Part shown: one piece after another, positions 9,814 through 18,170 of the stretch
Layout: the number at the start of each line of letters is the position of its first letter
Numbering within the stretch: position 1 is the first letter of the stretch
Assembly: GCF_000445065.1 (NCBI RefSeq)
Contig: NZ_ATHO01000005.1
Coordinates: 1 to 42,469 of the forward strand
Source of the DNA: Sphingobium quisquiliarum P25
Lineage (GTDB): Bacteria; Pseudomonadota; Alphaproteobacteria; Sphingomonadales; Sphingomonadaceae
DNA: 42,469 nt
Direction: 5' to 3'
Position numbers and translations under genes: made by a program
The notes under the pieces: generated by a model
Database searches by the model: none
Seen by the model: the letters and a program-made list of their open reading frames with translations, nothing else
What the model was told of the DNA's origin: nothing

Positions 9814-10141
9814 AACGACTCTCGTAATCGCCGGGCGTCATTATCCAGTGCGGTGCCGCGATGGCGAGGAAGCGCATCTCGCCCATCTCGCCAGCCTGAT
9901 CGAACGCAAGGCCCGGCTCGCCCAGCAGAACACGCCCGGCCTGACGGAAGTGCGCACGCTGCTGTTCGCCGCGCTGTTCCTGGCGGACGAGCTGAACGAC
10001 CTCAAGCGGGAGGCCATTGGGCGGCAACAGCAACTCGCGCTGGGCGATGAGGACGAATCCGCCGCCCAGACGATCGAAAGCCTCGCCGCTCGCCTCGAAA
10101 AGCTGAGCGACAGGCTTGCCGCGGCGGCGGACGATGCCTAG
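9806..10141 (+). CDS. zapA: Cell division protein ZapA
   Basis: A 111-residue ZapA, which binds FtsZ and bundles protofilaments at midcell. The N-terminal globular part has the family pattern TLVIAGRHYPVRCRDGEEAHLAHLA, followed by a long helix with heptads (about 60-108) that forms the tetrameric coiled coil. The length is typical. It overlaps the preceding coiled-coil gene and is followed directly by the 6S RNA and fthC, the conserved alphaproteobacterial order. Confidence 0.88.
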   Translation: MAETTLVIAGRHYPVRCRDGEEAHLAHLASLIERKARLAQQNTPGLTEVRTLLFAALFLADELNDLKREAIGRQQQLALGDEDESAAQTIESLAARLEKLSDRLAAAADDA

Positions 10142-10143
10142 AT

Positions 10144-10316
10144 TGCCGGTGACGGGCACTGCGCGGTACGAGCTTTAGCGAACATCCCTGAGGCGATAAT
10201 CACATCCACGGGGACTGTCCCTGGGCGGGCTCCGGCCTGATCTACATGGTTCCCACCTGACGTTGAGGCGTCAGAGGATATTCCAGCAAACGGCCGAGGC
10301 GGTCCCGTCACCCTCC
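10144..10316 (+). ncRNA. ssrS: 6S RNA
   Basis: Between zapA and fthC, the usual place for 6S RNA, lies a region that folds into a rod. Bases 10148-10156 (GGTGACGGG) pair perfectly with 10304-10312 (CCCGTCACC). Inside are further paired blocks around an open central bulge, with internal ACATCCCTGAGGCGATAAT at 10192-10210 resembling the alphaproteobacterial 6S core. The product would bind sigma70-RNA polymerase and template short product RNAs. The ends are estimated from the closing stem. The call rests on position plus folding; a covariance-model search was not possible. Confidence 0.82.
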
Positions 10317-10349
10317 CTCTCGCTGGCTCCCACAACACCGTTGGTTTCG

Positions 10350-10393
10350 AACGAAGCCTGTCCTGAGTTATCGAAGGGTCGAGAAACAGGTTC
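10350..10393. repeat. REP-type repeat unit
   Basis: Between the 6S RNA and fthC sits a palindromic unit: CCTGT at its left and ACAGG at its right pair around a core containing CCTGAG-TTATCGAAGGGTCG. This is a slightly mutated copy of the sphingomonad repeat core CCTGAGCTTGTCGAAGGG. It may help end the 6S transcript. It is related to, but a different subtype from, the pair between gap and pgk. Confidence 0.7.
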
Positions 10394-10425
10394 CCAGCCC
10401 CCTCCGCCGGGTCTAAACGCGGCTC

Positions 10426-11004
10426 ATGAGCGACGACCCCGATAAAGCCGCCCTGCGCGCCCTCGCACGGGAGCGCCGCCGTGCCTTCCTCATCGCGCTC
10501 GATCCGCTCGCCCACCGCCTGGCCTTCAAGGCGATCCCCTCCCCCCTCGCCCGCCGCCTCACCGGCGCGAACACCGTCGCGCTCTATATGGGCCTGGACG
10601 ATGAAGCCCCTGCCCAGCGCCTCGCCCCGCAGCTCGCGGCCATGGGCAAGACCCTCGCCCTCCCGCGCGTCATCGATCGCCTCGGCAGCATGGACTTCCT
10701 CGCCTGGACGCCGGAGGATCAGCTTCATCCCGGCCTTTACGGCACGCACCATCCCGAACCCAGCGGTCCGCCGGTCACGCCCGACATCATCTTTGCGCCG
10801 ATGCTGGGATTCGACCGGGCGATGAACCGGCTGGGGCAGGGCGGCGGCTATTATGACCGGGCCTTCGCCCGCTATCCCGATGCGCTGCGGGTCGGCATCG
10901 CCTGGTCGGTGCAGGAGCATGACGCCCTGCCCGCCGATCCGTGGGACCTGCCGCTCGACATCATCCTCACTGAAATCGAACTGATCGAAGGACCCGACGC
11001 GTGA
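10426..11004 (+). CDS. fthC: 5-formyltetrahydrofolate cyclo-ligase
   Basis: A 192-residue ATP-dependent enzyme (5,10-methenyltetrahydrofolate synthetase) converting 5-formyl-THF to 5,10-methenyl-THF. Family motifs are ALARERRRAF near the N-terminus, VALYMGLDDEAP, TLALPRV, and the nucleotide/folate-binding block IIFAPMLGFDRAMNRLGQ followed by GGGYYDRAF. The start MSDDPDKAALRAL is the natural one. The zapA-6S-fthC order is conserved; the stop overlaps the DUF2842 start by 4 bases. Confidence 0.92.
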   Translation: MSDDPDKAALRALARERRRAFLIALDPLAHRLAFKAIPSPLARRLTGANTVALYMGLDDEAPAQRLAPQLAAMGKTLALPRVIDRLGSMDFLAWTPEDQLHPGLYGTHHPEPSGPPVTPDIIFAPMLGFDRAMNRLGQGGGYYDRAFARYPDALRVGIAWSVQEHDALPADPWDLPLDIILTEIELIEGPDA

Positions 11005-11240
11005 ACCGCCAGCCCGCCCCCTATGAGCCCAGCTGGCGCAAGCCCGTGGGCATGTTCATCATATTGGCGCTGATCGCGCTCTGGGCGATCCTGATCGGCA
11101 GCCTGTCAGGCCTTATCGGCCGCCTGCCGATGATCGCGCAGGTGCCGGTCTATGTCTTCCTGGGCCTGATCTGGATCTGGGTGCTGCCTTTGAAGCGCCT
11201 GCTCGCCTGGATGGAAACCGGCCGCTGGCGGCGCGGCTGA
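11001..11240 (+). CDS. DUF2842 small membrane protein
   Basis: A 79-residue protein with two membrane helices (about 17-38 and 44-66) and the family patterns EPSWRKPVGMF and PVYVFLGLIWIWVLPLKRLLAWMETGRW. DUF2842 proteins are confined to alphaproteobacteria and have no known function. It overlaps fthC by 4 bases (ATGA), so it is translated from the same message. Confidence 0.82.
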   Translation: MNRQPAPYEPSWRKPVGMFIILALIALWAILIGSLSGLIGRLPMIAQVPVYVFLGLIWIWVLPLKRLLAWMETGRWRRG

Positions 11241-11350
11241 ACGCGCCACCCCGCCATCACGGCGAAAGCTGCGTCCTCTGGCGCGGACACCGCCTGGCTC
11301 GAAAAGATGCCAGCCTCCGCTCACATGACGATCATAAATATCGGGATAAT

Positions 11351-11368
11351 ATGGTCCTTCGGGACCAT
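11351..11368 (-). terminator. UUCG-capped hairpin behind tRNA-Asp
   Basis: ATGGTCC and GGACCAT form a perfect 7-bp stem closed by TTCG on the window strand. On the transcribed minus strand it lies 17 bases past the tRNA CCA and is followed by an AT-rich stretch (ATTATCC). Between it and the tRNA is a second short hairpin, CACTCT/AGAGTG at 11370-11387, which overlaps the encoded CCA. I read the pair as the tRNA terminator or 3' processing signal. Confidence 0.65.
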
Positions 11369-11385
11369 TCACTCTACAAGGAGAG

Positions 11386-11462
<77 letters not shown>

Positions 11463-11478
11463 GTTCGGTGTGGGCGGG

Positions 11479-11507
11479 CATCTATGCGGGCGCGCCGGAC
11501 CTGTCAA
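11479..11507 (-). promoter_or_regulatory. Promoter of tRNA-Asp
   Basis: On the minus strand a consensus -35 TTGACA (11502-11507) is separated by 17 bases from TAGATG (11479-11484), placing the start about 10 bases ahead of the tRNA. The -35 overlaps the stop codon of the AI-2E permease gene, so that gene may also read through into the tRNA. Confidence 0.7.
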
Positions 11508-12658
11508 CCGGCTCTTTCAACTGTTTCCTCCGTTTCGTCATTTTCTTTGCGCGGCGGCACCGTGAGTGTCCCGCGTTCGAACAGAAAACCGGCGATGTCC
11601 GGCATGCCCGCGGCCGAAATAACGGTCTGGATGATGATCAGCAGAGGCACGCCCAGCAGCGCGCCCGGAGTTCCCCATACCCACCCCCAGAAGGTAAGCG
11701 CGACCAGGATCAGCAAGGGGTTCATGGTCAGCCGCCGCCCCAGCACCATGGGCGTGATCGCATTGGCCTCTATCAGGTGAAAGCCGATCTGGATCGCGGC
11801 GGGCAGCAGCGCCATCCATATGTCGTCGAACATCATCAGGCCGCCCAGGCCCAGCAGCACCGCCGCCAGCATCGGCCCGAAATAAGGGATGAAGTTCAGC
11901 ATCGCGACGATGCCGCCCCACATCAGCGGCGACGGCATGCCGATCAGCCACAGCGCGATCGCGACGGAAAGGCCAAGGCACAGGTTGATGGTGGCGATGG
12001 TCAGCACATAGGCCGATGTCGCATCGACCACATTCTGGATGACGCGCGCCACCGCCATCGCCCCGTCGAAGCTGCCCCGGCTGTTGATCGTCCGCCGCCG
12101 CAGCCGCGTCCATCCGGCAAGGAAGAAATAGATGATGAGCAGGGCGAAGACCATCTGCACGATGGCCGAGGGCGCTGAGGCGGCGGCGAATTGCAGCAGC
12201 GATCGCGGCGCATCCACCGAAGCGGTCCGGGCAGCATTGCCGGGGCCGCTCGCCAACGCCTGAATCGTTTCGTCAACGAAACGTTGTAGCTGCGAATAAA
12301 GGTCGATCAAAGGCGCTAGATTACTCTGTATTTTGGGCAGCCTTTCGGGCAGCAGCACGAACCAGTCCGCCGCCGGAACCACGATCATCACGATCGCCGC
12401 ATTGGCCACCAGCAGGAACACGATCACCGCCACCAGCGCCGCGATCGCGGACGGCACGCCCCGCCTCTCCATCCACTCCAGGAACGGCACGAGCGCAATG
12501 GCGATCACCAGCGCGGCGGTCAGCGGCAGGAAGAATTCCGCCCCCTCGCGCAAGGCGAAGGGCAACGCCAGGATCAGGCCGATGCCCGATGTCAGCGCGA
12601 TCGACGCGAGCAGCCGGTCGCGGCGGCGGTTGATCTCATTCTGTTCATGGGGTGTCAC
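11504..12658 (-). CDS. AI-2E family transporter (PerM-like permease)
   Basis: A 384-residue membrane protein of the AI-2E/PerM family. There are two hydrophobic pairs near the N-terminus (about 22-60 and 70-98), a soluble middle with helical amphipathic segments (about 105-165), then helices with AFALLIIYFFLAG, the conserved GGIVAMLNFIPYFGPMLAAV block, EANAITPMVLGRRLTMNPL and WGWVWGTPGALLGVPLL. These are the classic family signatures. Substrates vary (autoinducer-2, Na+/H+, or unknown) and cannot be assigned. The start is uncertain: the longest frame begins with GTG at 12656-12658 with only a weak ribosome site. Confidence 0.85.
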   Translation of the reverse strand: MTPHEQNEINRRRDRLLASIALTSGIGLILALPFALREGAEFFLPLTAALVIAIALVPFLEWMERRGVPSAIAALVAVIVFLLVANAAIVMIVVPAADWFVLLPERLPKIQSNLAPLIDLYSQLQRFVDETIQALASGPGNAARTASVDAPRSLLQFAAASAPSAIVQMVFALLIIYFFLAGWTRLRRRTINSRGSFDGAMAVARVIQNVVDATSAYVLTIATINLCLGLSVAIALWLIGMPSPLMWGGIVAMLNFIPYFGPMLAAVLLGLGGLMMFDDIWMALLPAAIQIGFHLIEANAITPMVLGRRLTMNPLLILVALTFWGWVWGTPGALLGVPLLIIIQTVISAAGMPDIAGFLFERGTLTVPPRKENDETEETVERAG

Positions 12659-12789
12659 CTAGGATCGTTCCCTACCGTCTTGCCTGCGCGCCCGGCCATT
12701 TCGCCGCGCCAATTTCATGTTGCAGTGCGGACATATAATCAACAGACGATTAACCGAATCTTCGGCCATCTCCCTTTATCACCGGCTCC

Positions 12790-13284
12790 ATGAACTATCG
12801 GACTTCCGGCCTGATCAGGCGCTGCGGCGTAATGGCATGCGGGCTGCTGGCGGCGTCCGCTCCGGGCGGAGCTTTCGCCCGGCAGGATATCAAGGTCGAT
12901 ACCCAGCTTTTCGTGGAGCGGGTCCATACCGATATCAACGGACGTCCCCGCCGCGTTCTGGCGAGCGCGGACCGCGTCGCGCCCGGCGACCAGCTCATAC
13001 TGGTGGTCAACTGGCGTAATGCGGGGACCCAGCCCTTGCGCGGACTGGCCGTCACCAATCCCGTGCCGCGCGGCATGCAGCTTGCCACATCCGAGCCCGC
13101 TGTCCAGGTCTCCGTCGACGGCGGGCAGCGCTGGGGACGGCTGGAGGAACTATGGCTGCCGACGCCGCTCGGCGGCACCCGCCGCGCGGTGCCCGCCGAC
13201 ATCACCCATATCCGCTGGACTATGCCCGACCCCATCTCTCCGGGCGAAAGCGGCCGCCTCAGCTACCGCGCGACGGTACGCTGA
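12790..13284 (+). CDS. Secreted DUF11-like protein of unknown role
   Basis: A 164-residue exported protein with a signal peptide (basic start, hydrophobic 12-24, ending AFARQ). The mature part VLASADRVAPGDQLILVVNWRN...VTNPVPRGMQLA and ISPGESGRLSYRATVR matches the pattern of a single DUF11-type beta-sandwich repeat, usually found in cell-surface proteins. It is divergent from the permease and convergent with the bkd operon. No function can be assigned. Confidence 0.65.
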   Translation: MNYRTSGLIRRCGVMACGLLAASAPGGAFARQDIKVDTQLFVERVHTDINGRPRRVLASADRVAPGDQLILVVNWRNAGTQPLRGLAVTNPVPRGMQLATSEPAVQVSVDGGQRWGRLEELWLPTPLGGTRRAVPADITHIRWTMPDPISPGESGRLSYRATVR

Positions 13285-13296
13285 ACGCCGCCACCC

Positions 13297-14610
13297 TCAA
13301 TCAGCGAACAACAGCACCGGCGTTTCCAGCAGCGTCTTCACCGCCTGCACGAAACTCGCCGCATCCCAGCCGTCGACGACGCGATGGTCGCAACTGATCG
13401 ACAGGTTCATCAGCTTTGCCGCCACTATGTCCTTGCCCCTGAAGACGGGACGCTCGATGATGCGGTTGGGGCCGATGATCGCGACCTCCGGCCGGTTGAT
13501 CACTGGCGTCGTCGCCACCCCGCCAAGCGGACCCAGCGACGTGAGGGTGAGGGTGGAACCGGACAATTCCTCCGCCTTCGCCTTGCCGGCGCGCGCGGCG
13601 TCGGACAGACGGCGGATTTCGGCCGCGAGCTGCCAGATATTCCGGTCCTGCGCGTCGCGGATCACCGGCACCATCAACCCTGCGCCGGTCTGAGTCGCGA
13701 CGCCCATATGCACGGCGCCGTGCCGCGTCACCACGCCCGCTTCATCGTCGTAGCGCGCGTTCAGCATCGGGAAGTCAGGCACGCAGCGGCAGATCGCACT
13801 GATCAGCAGCGGCAGCAGGGTAAGCCTTGGCCGGTCGCCCCGGCTGGCGTTCAACTGCTCGCGCATCCGCTCCAGTTCAGTGACGTCGATCTCCTCGACA
13901 TAGGAAAAATGCGGAATATGCCGCTTCGACGCCGCCATATTCTCGGCAATGCGGCGGCGCAGCCCGATGACCTTCACCTGCTCGTCCGGCCGCTGCGCCG
14001 ACACCCCCGCCGGTCGATAGCCCTGTCCCGCGCCGTAAAGCAGGAAGGCGTCCAGGTCCGAATGGCGCACGCGCTCTCCGGCGGCCTTCACCTGCGACAG
14101 ATCGACGCCAAGCTCCTTCGCCCGCGCACGGACGGCTGGAGAGGCAAGAACCTGTGATGGGGCGGCCTCCACGGTTGAGTTAGGCAATGTGTTAGCCGCA
14201 CCACCGTTCGGGCTGAGCGAAGTCGCAGCCCCCCACTGAGCCAAAGGCGAAGCGCCCGTGCCGTCCTCCGAACGCGCCTCGTCGATCACCGACTCGCCCG
14301 GCGTCTCGGCCTCGATCACCTCTTCGGATGGCGGCGACGCATCGGACAAGGCGGTCACCTCCGCTTCCTCCTCCGTCTCGATTTCCACCAGCATCGCCCC
14401 GATCGCGACCTGATCGCCCACCTCGCCCGCCAGCCGCAGGACGGTTCCCGCGACCGGGCTCTCCATCTCCACCGTGGCCTTGTCCGTCATCATGTCGGCG
14501 ACCGGCTGGTCTTCCTCGACCCGGTCCCCCGCTTTCACATGCCATGCAACGATTTCCGCTGCGGAGATGCCTTCGCCAATGTCGGGCAGCTTGAACGTGA
14601 ACAGGGCCAT
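13297..14610 (-). CDS. bkdB: Branched-chain 2-oxoacid dehydrogenase E2 (dihydrolipoyl acyltransferase)
   Basis: A 437-residue E2 core subunit carrying acyl groups on lipoyl-lysine. It has an N-terminal lipoyl domain (about 1-78; lipoylated Lys in MMTDKATVEMESP), a disordered acidic linker, a peripheral-subunit-binding domain (about 155-190, LASPAVRARAKELGVDL) and a catalytic domain ending with ISCDHRVVDGWDAASFV, where His and Asp are catalytic. The linker holds a REP-derived insertion read in frame (SLSPNGG). The start at 14608-14610, 8 bases after the E1-beta stop, gives the canonical MALFTFKLPDIGEGI. Last gene of an E1a-E1b-E2 operon; no E3 is present, so lipoamide dehydrogenase must come from elsewhere. 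Confidence 0.9.
   Translation of the reverse strand: MALFTFKLPDIGEGISAAEIVAWHVKAGDRVEEDQPVADMMTDKATVEMESPVAGTVLRLAGEVGDQVAIGAMLVEIETEEEAEVTALSDASPPSEEVIEAETPGESVIDEARSEDGTGASPLAQWGAATSLSPNGGAANTLPNSTVEAAPSQVLASPAVRARAKELGVDLSQVKAAGERVRHSDLDAFLLYGAGQGYRPAGVSAQRPDEQVKVIGLRRRIAENMAASKRHIPHFSYVEEIDVTELERMREQLNASRGDRPRLTLLPLLISAICRCVPDFPMLNARYDDEAGVVTRHGAVHMGVATQTGAGLMVPVIRDAQDRNIWQLAAEIRRLSDAARAGKAKAEELSGSTLTLTSLGPLGGVATTPVINRPEVAIIGPNRIIERPVFRGKDIVAAKLMNLSISCDHRVVDGWDAASFVQAVKTLLETPVLLFAD
14203..14225. repeat. REP half-unit inside the bkdB coding sequence
   Basis: ACCGTTCGGGCTGAGCGAAG plus TCG is a nearly exact copy of the REP unit at 6310-6334, here lying within the E2 gene. It is read in frame as part of the flexible linker between the lipoyl and subunit-binding domains, the one place in E2 where inserted residues cost least. 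Confidence 0.8.
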
Positions 14611-14618
14611 GGCGCGCC

Positions 14619-15668
14619 TCAATCCTTCATGATCTTGTCAATGGCTTTGCGGATGCGCACGGGCCCCGGAAAATAGGCCCATTCCAGGCTGTGCGGATAG
14701 GGCGTGTCAAAGCCGGTCACCCGCTCGATCGGCGCTTCCAGATGGTAGAAGCATCGTTCCTGCACCAGCGCGCTCAACTCCGCGCCAAAGCCGCTGGTCC
14801 GCGTCGCCTCATGCACGATCAAGCAGCGGCCGGTCTTCTTCACGGATCGCTCGATCGCCTCGATGTCCAGCGGAATCAGGGTGCGCAGGTCGATGATCTC
14901 CGCATCCACGCCCATGTCGGCGACCGTGCTTTCCACCACATGCTCCATCGTGCCGTAGCATAATATGGTGAGCGCCTCACCCTGCCGCACCGTCCGCGCC
15001 TGCCCCAGGGGCACGCGATAATGGCCCTCCGGCACCATCGCGCCGGGATGTCCCGCCCACCCCTTGGCCGGGCGGTCATAATGGCCGTCGAAGGGGCCGT
15101 TATAGATGCGTTTGGGTTCGAAGAAGATGACGGGATCATTATCCTCGATCGCCGCGATCAGCAGCCCCTTGGCGTCGTAGGGCGTGGACGGGATCACCGT
15201 CTTGACGCCCGATACATGGGTGAAGATGCCTTCGGGCGACTGGCTGTGGGTCTGCCCGCCGAATATGCCGCCGCCAAAGGGCGACCGCACCGTCAAGGGC
15301 GCGATATATTCCCCCGCCGAACGATAGCGCAGCCGCGCCGCCTCGCTCACCAGCTGGTCGAGCGCCGGATAGATATAGTCGGCGAACTGGATTTCCGGCA
15401 CGGGCCGCAGCCCATAAGCCCCCATGCCGATCGCCACGCCGATAATGCCGATTTCCGTTATGGGCGTGTCGAAGACGCGGTTCTTGCCATATTTTTTCTG
15501 CAAGCCCGCCGTCGCGCGGAAGACGCCGCCGAAATAGCCGACATCCTCGCCCATCACCACGACATCGGGATCGCGCTCCATCATCACGTCCAGCGCGCTG
15601 TTGATCGCCTGGATCATGGTCATCTGCTGGAGCCCGCCGCTCCCGGAATCGCTCAGGCTGCTGCTCAC
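14619..15668 (-). CDS. bkdA2: Branched-chain 2-oxoacid dehydrogenase E1 beta
   Basis: The 349-residue beta subunit of the thiamine-diphosphate E1 heterotetramer. Family blocks: TMIQAINSALDVMMERDPDV, VVMGEDVGYFGGVFRATAGL, DTPITEIGIIGVAIGMGAYG, FADYIYPALDQL, RSPFGGGIFGGQTHSQSPEG and the C-terminal VTGFDTPYPHSLEWAYFP. I use the GTG at 15666-15668, which overlaps the E1-alpha TGA by 4 bases; an internal ATG at 15623 (MTMIQAINS) is closer to the usual family start and cannot be excluded. Product with E1 alpha decarboxylates branched-chain 2-oxoacids from Val, Leu and Ile. Confidence 0.9.
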   Translation of the reverse strand: MSSSLSDSGSGGLQQMTMIQAINSALDVMMERDPDVVVMGEDVGYFGGVFRATAGLQKKYGKNRVFDTPITEIGIIGVAIGMGAYGLRPVPEIQFADYIYPALDQLVSEAARLRYRSAGEYIAPLTVRSPFGGGIFGGQTHSQSPEGIFTHVSGVKTVIPSTPYDAKGLLIAAIEDNDPVIFFEPKRIYNGPFDGHYDRPAKGWAGHPGAMVPEGHYRVPLGQARTVRQGEALTILCYGTMEHVVESTVADMGVDAEIIDLRTLIPLDIEAIERSVKKTGRCLIVHEATRTSGFGAELSALVQERCFYHLEAPIERVTGFDTPYPHSLEWAYFPGPVRIRKAIDKIMKD

Positions 15669-16963
15669 AGCCCGGCCGCCTTCGCTTCGTCCAGCATCTG
15701 CTGCTGCTGTTCGCGCAGATGCCAGGGCATGTCCTCGAACACATCCTCGAACATCGTTTCCATCGGATGATGGTGCAGCCCGTGGCCTAATATGCCGTTC
15801 TTTTCCGCTTCCCGCGCGGCGTCGCGCACCTGTTCGGCCAGTTCCTTGTCCATCGCCGCCTGCCGTTCCTCATCCCATATGCCCAGGCGGATGCAATGCT
15901 GCTTCAACCGGGCGATCGGGTCGCCCAGCGGCCAATGGCTGCCTTCGTCCGCAGAACGATAGGCGCTCGGATCGTCCGAGGTGCTGTGCCCTTCCGCCCG
16001 GTAGGTGAAATGTTCGATCAGCGTCGGTCCGGCATTGGCCCGCGCCCGGTCGGCGGCCCAGCGGGTGGCGGCATAGACGGCGAGCGCGTCGTTGCCGTCG
16101 ACCCGCAGGCCAGCAATGCCATAGCCCAGCGCCCGCGCGGCGAAGGTCGTCGCCTCCGCCCCCGCAAAGCCGGAAAAGCTGCTGATGGCCCATTGGTTGT
16201 TGACGATGTTCAGGATGACGGGCGCGCGATAGACGCTGGCGAAAGTACAGGCGGAATGAAAATCGCCCTCCGCCGTCGATCCTTCCCCGCACCAAGTCGC
16301 GGCGATTCGCGTATCCCCCCGCGCCGCGCTGGCCATCGCCCATCCGACCGCCTGCGGATATTGAGTGGTCAGATTGCCGGAGATGGAAAAGAAGCTCGCA
16401 TCGCGCGCCGAATACATGATCGGCAACTGCCTGCCCTTCAGCCGGTCGCCCTTGTTCGAATAGATCTGGTTCATCATGTCGATGATCGGCCAGCCGCGCG
16501 CGATCAATATGCCCTGCTGGCGATAGCTGGGGAAACACATATCGTCGCTGGCAAGGGCAGTGGCGGCGGCGATCGACACAGCCTCCTCACCCGTCGACTT
16601 CATGTAGAAGCTCGTCTTTCCCTGCCTCTGGGCGCGGAACATGCGCTCGTCGAAGGCGCGGGTCAGGGCCATGGCGCGCAGCATCTTCAACAGCGTTTCG
16701 GCGGGCAGATGCGGGTCCCATGGTCCCACCGCCGCGCCTTCATCGTCCAGAACGCGGATCAGCCCATAGACCAGACCCTGCATCGTGCCGGGATGCGCGG
16801 CCTCATCGGGGCGCGGGGCTTCGCCCGCCGCCGGTATCTCGAAGCTGCTGAAATCGGCCGTGTCGCCGGGGCGAAACTGCGGCTCCGGCACATGCAGGCG
16901 CAACGGCGGCAGGTTGCGCCCGTTCCTCTGATCTCCAGCGCCCGAAGCAGGCTGATCGCTCAT
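15665..16963 (-). CDS. bkdA1: Branched-chain 2-oxoacid dehydrogenase E1 alpha
   Basis: The 432-residue alpha subunit that binds thiamine diphosphate. Seen: MYSARDASFFSISGNLTTQ, the TPP motif from TWCGEGSTAEGDFHSACTFA to NIVNNQWAISS, and the phosphorylation-loop-like region YRAEGHSTSDDPSAYRS that marks branched-chain rather than pyruvate enzymes. The ATG at 16961-16963 has GGAGAGAG upstream; a longer TTG start at 16987 is unnecessary. First gene of the operon. The upstream region holds palindromes suited to a regulator (separate entry). Confidence 0.9.
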   Translation of the reverse strand: MSDQPASGAGDQRNGRNLPPLRLHVPEPQFRPGDTADFSSFEIPAAGEAPRPDEAAHPGTMQGLVYGLIRVLDDEGAAVGPWDPHLPAETLLKMLRAMALTRAFDERMFRAQRQGKTSFYMKSTGEEAVSIAAATALASDDMCFPSYRQQGILIARGWPIIDMMNQIYSNKGDRLKGRQLPIMYSARDASFFSISGNLTTQYPQAVGWAMASAARGDTRIAATWCGEGSTAEGDFHSACTFASVYRAPVILNIVNNQWAISSFSGFAGAEATTFAARALGYGIAGLRVDGNDALAVYAATRWAADRARANAGPTLIEHFTYRAEGHSTSDDPSAYRSADEGSHWPLGDPIARLKQHCIRLGIWDEERQAAMDKELAEQVRDAAREAEKNGILGHGLHHHPMETMFEDVFEDMPWHLREQQQQMLDEAKAAGL

Positions 16964-16983
16964 CCCGCGCTCTCTCCGTTGTT

Positions 16984-17035
16984 GCAATAAAATTGCTTAT
17001 GGCAATTACTATATTACAACGTTTGAGAAAGGCAA
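16984..17035 (-). promoter_or_regulatory. bkd promoter with overlapping palindromes
   Basis: On the minus strand TTGCCT (17030-17035) and TATAGT (17008-17013) are spaced by 16 bases and make a plausible promoter. Just downstream lie two overlapping dyads, AATTGC-N5-GCAATT (16991-17007) and GCAAT-AAA-ATTGC (16984-16996), which would cover the start site. An Lrp/AsnC-type BkdR or a TetR/GntR repressor is a natural candidate, but no regulator gene is adjacent. Confidence 0.55.
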
Positions 17036-17056
17036 CTGTTCCTGTTGAGGCGCTCG

Positions 17057-17995
17057 CTACACAGCGACGGGGGCTGCGATATGGGCTTGGGGAGCATAGT
17101 CCAGCACCTCGAAATCCTCGATCCGGTAGTCGAAGATGCTGGGGGGCCGCCGGTTGATCTTCAATAGGGGCGCACCGGCGGGCGTGCGGCTGATCTGCTC
17201 CTCAACCAGCGCCGCGTGGTTCAGGTACAGGTGAACGTCGCCGCCCTGCCAGACCACTTCGCCCGGTGCCAGATCGCATTGCTGCGCCAGCATCCGGGTA
17301 ATCATCGACAGGCCGAAGATGTTGAAGGCAAAGCCCAGGCCCAGGTCGCAGCTACGCTGGAACAAAAGGCCGTTGAGCCGCCCGCTCGCCACCTGGAACT
17401 GATAGGTCATATGGCACGGCGGCAGCGCCATCCGCGCGACTTCCGCGACGTTCCAGCCGGTGAAAAGCAGGCGGCGCGAGCCGGGATTGGTCCTGATCCC
17501 CTCGACCAGATCGGCAATCTGGTTGTGCCCTTGCGCTGCGCGCCGGTAGAGCCCATCGCCCACCGGCTCGTAGCGCGGCCAATTCACCCACTGCGCGCCA
17601 TAGACCGGGCCAAGCTCTCCCCATCGGGCCGCGAAATCGTCATCCTCGATGATCCGCGCTTCAAAGGCGTCCCGGTCGATCGTCTCGCCCGTCGCCCTGC
17701 GATAGGCATCGAGCGGCCAGTCGGTCCAGATGTGAACGCCCTGGCGCACCAGTTCGCGGATGTTGGTGTCGCCGCTTAGGAACCACAGCATCTCGCGCGC
17801 GGCGGCCTTCCAGAAGACCCGTTTGGTGGTCAGCAGGGGCACGGCATCGTCCGCCAGCGAAAAGCGCATGGTTGCGCCCAGGATCGACCGCGTTCCCACG
17901 CCCGTCCGGTCGACACGCTCATCCCCCTGCGTCCAGATGAGGCGCATCAGGTCCAGATATTGCTGCTCATAATGTGCGGCGTCCGGGGTCAGCAT
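17057..17995 (-). CDS. thyA: Thymidylate synthase
   Basis: A 312-residue ThyA making dTMP from dUMP with methylene-THF. Motifs: DRTGVGTRSILGATMRFSL, LTTKRVFWKAAAREMLWFLS, WGELGPVYGAQWVNW, the catalytic LPPCHMTYQFQV (Cys nucleophile), RSCDLGLGFAFNIF and the dUMP-binding GGDVHLYLNH. The ATG at 17993-17995 gives MLTPDAAHYEQQYL and matches the family opening. The length exceeds E. coli ThyA by about 48 residues, partly through an insert near ATGETIDRDAFEARIIEDDD. It is divergent from the JAB-like gene. Confidence 0.95.
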   Translation of the reverse strand: MLTPDAAHYEQQYLDLMRLIWTQGDERVDRTGVGTRSILGATMRFSLADDAVPLLTTKRVFWKAAAREMLWFLSGDTNIRELVRQGVHIWTDWPLDAYRRATGETIDRDAFEARIIEDDDFAARWGELGPVYGAQWVNWPRYEPVGDGLYRRAAQGHNQIADLVEGIRTNPGSRRLLFTGWNVAEVARMALPPCHMTYQFQVASGRLNGLLFQRSCDLGLGFAFNIFGLSMITRMLAQQCDLAPGEVVWQGGDVHLYLNHAALVEEQISRTPAGAPLLKINRRPPSIFDYRIEDFEVLDYAPQAHIAAPVAV

Positions 17996-18170
17996 GCGGG
18001 TCAAGTCGATCTTTCCTGATGAGCCGTGAGGCGAACGGCGAGTCCCTGCCGGATGTAGCCGAGCGTCCCGCGATCGCCAATGTTCGCTTTGGATCAAAAG
18101 CCCGGCAGTCCCCTCCGAATTGGACGCAACGTCAGGTGAAGAACGACGCCGCCCGCACCATCCTGCCGTC

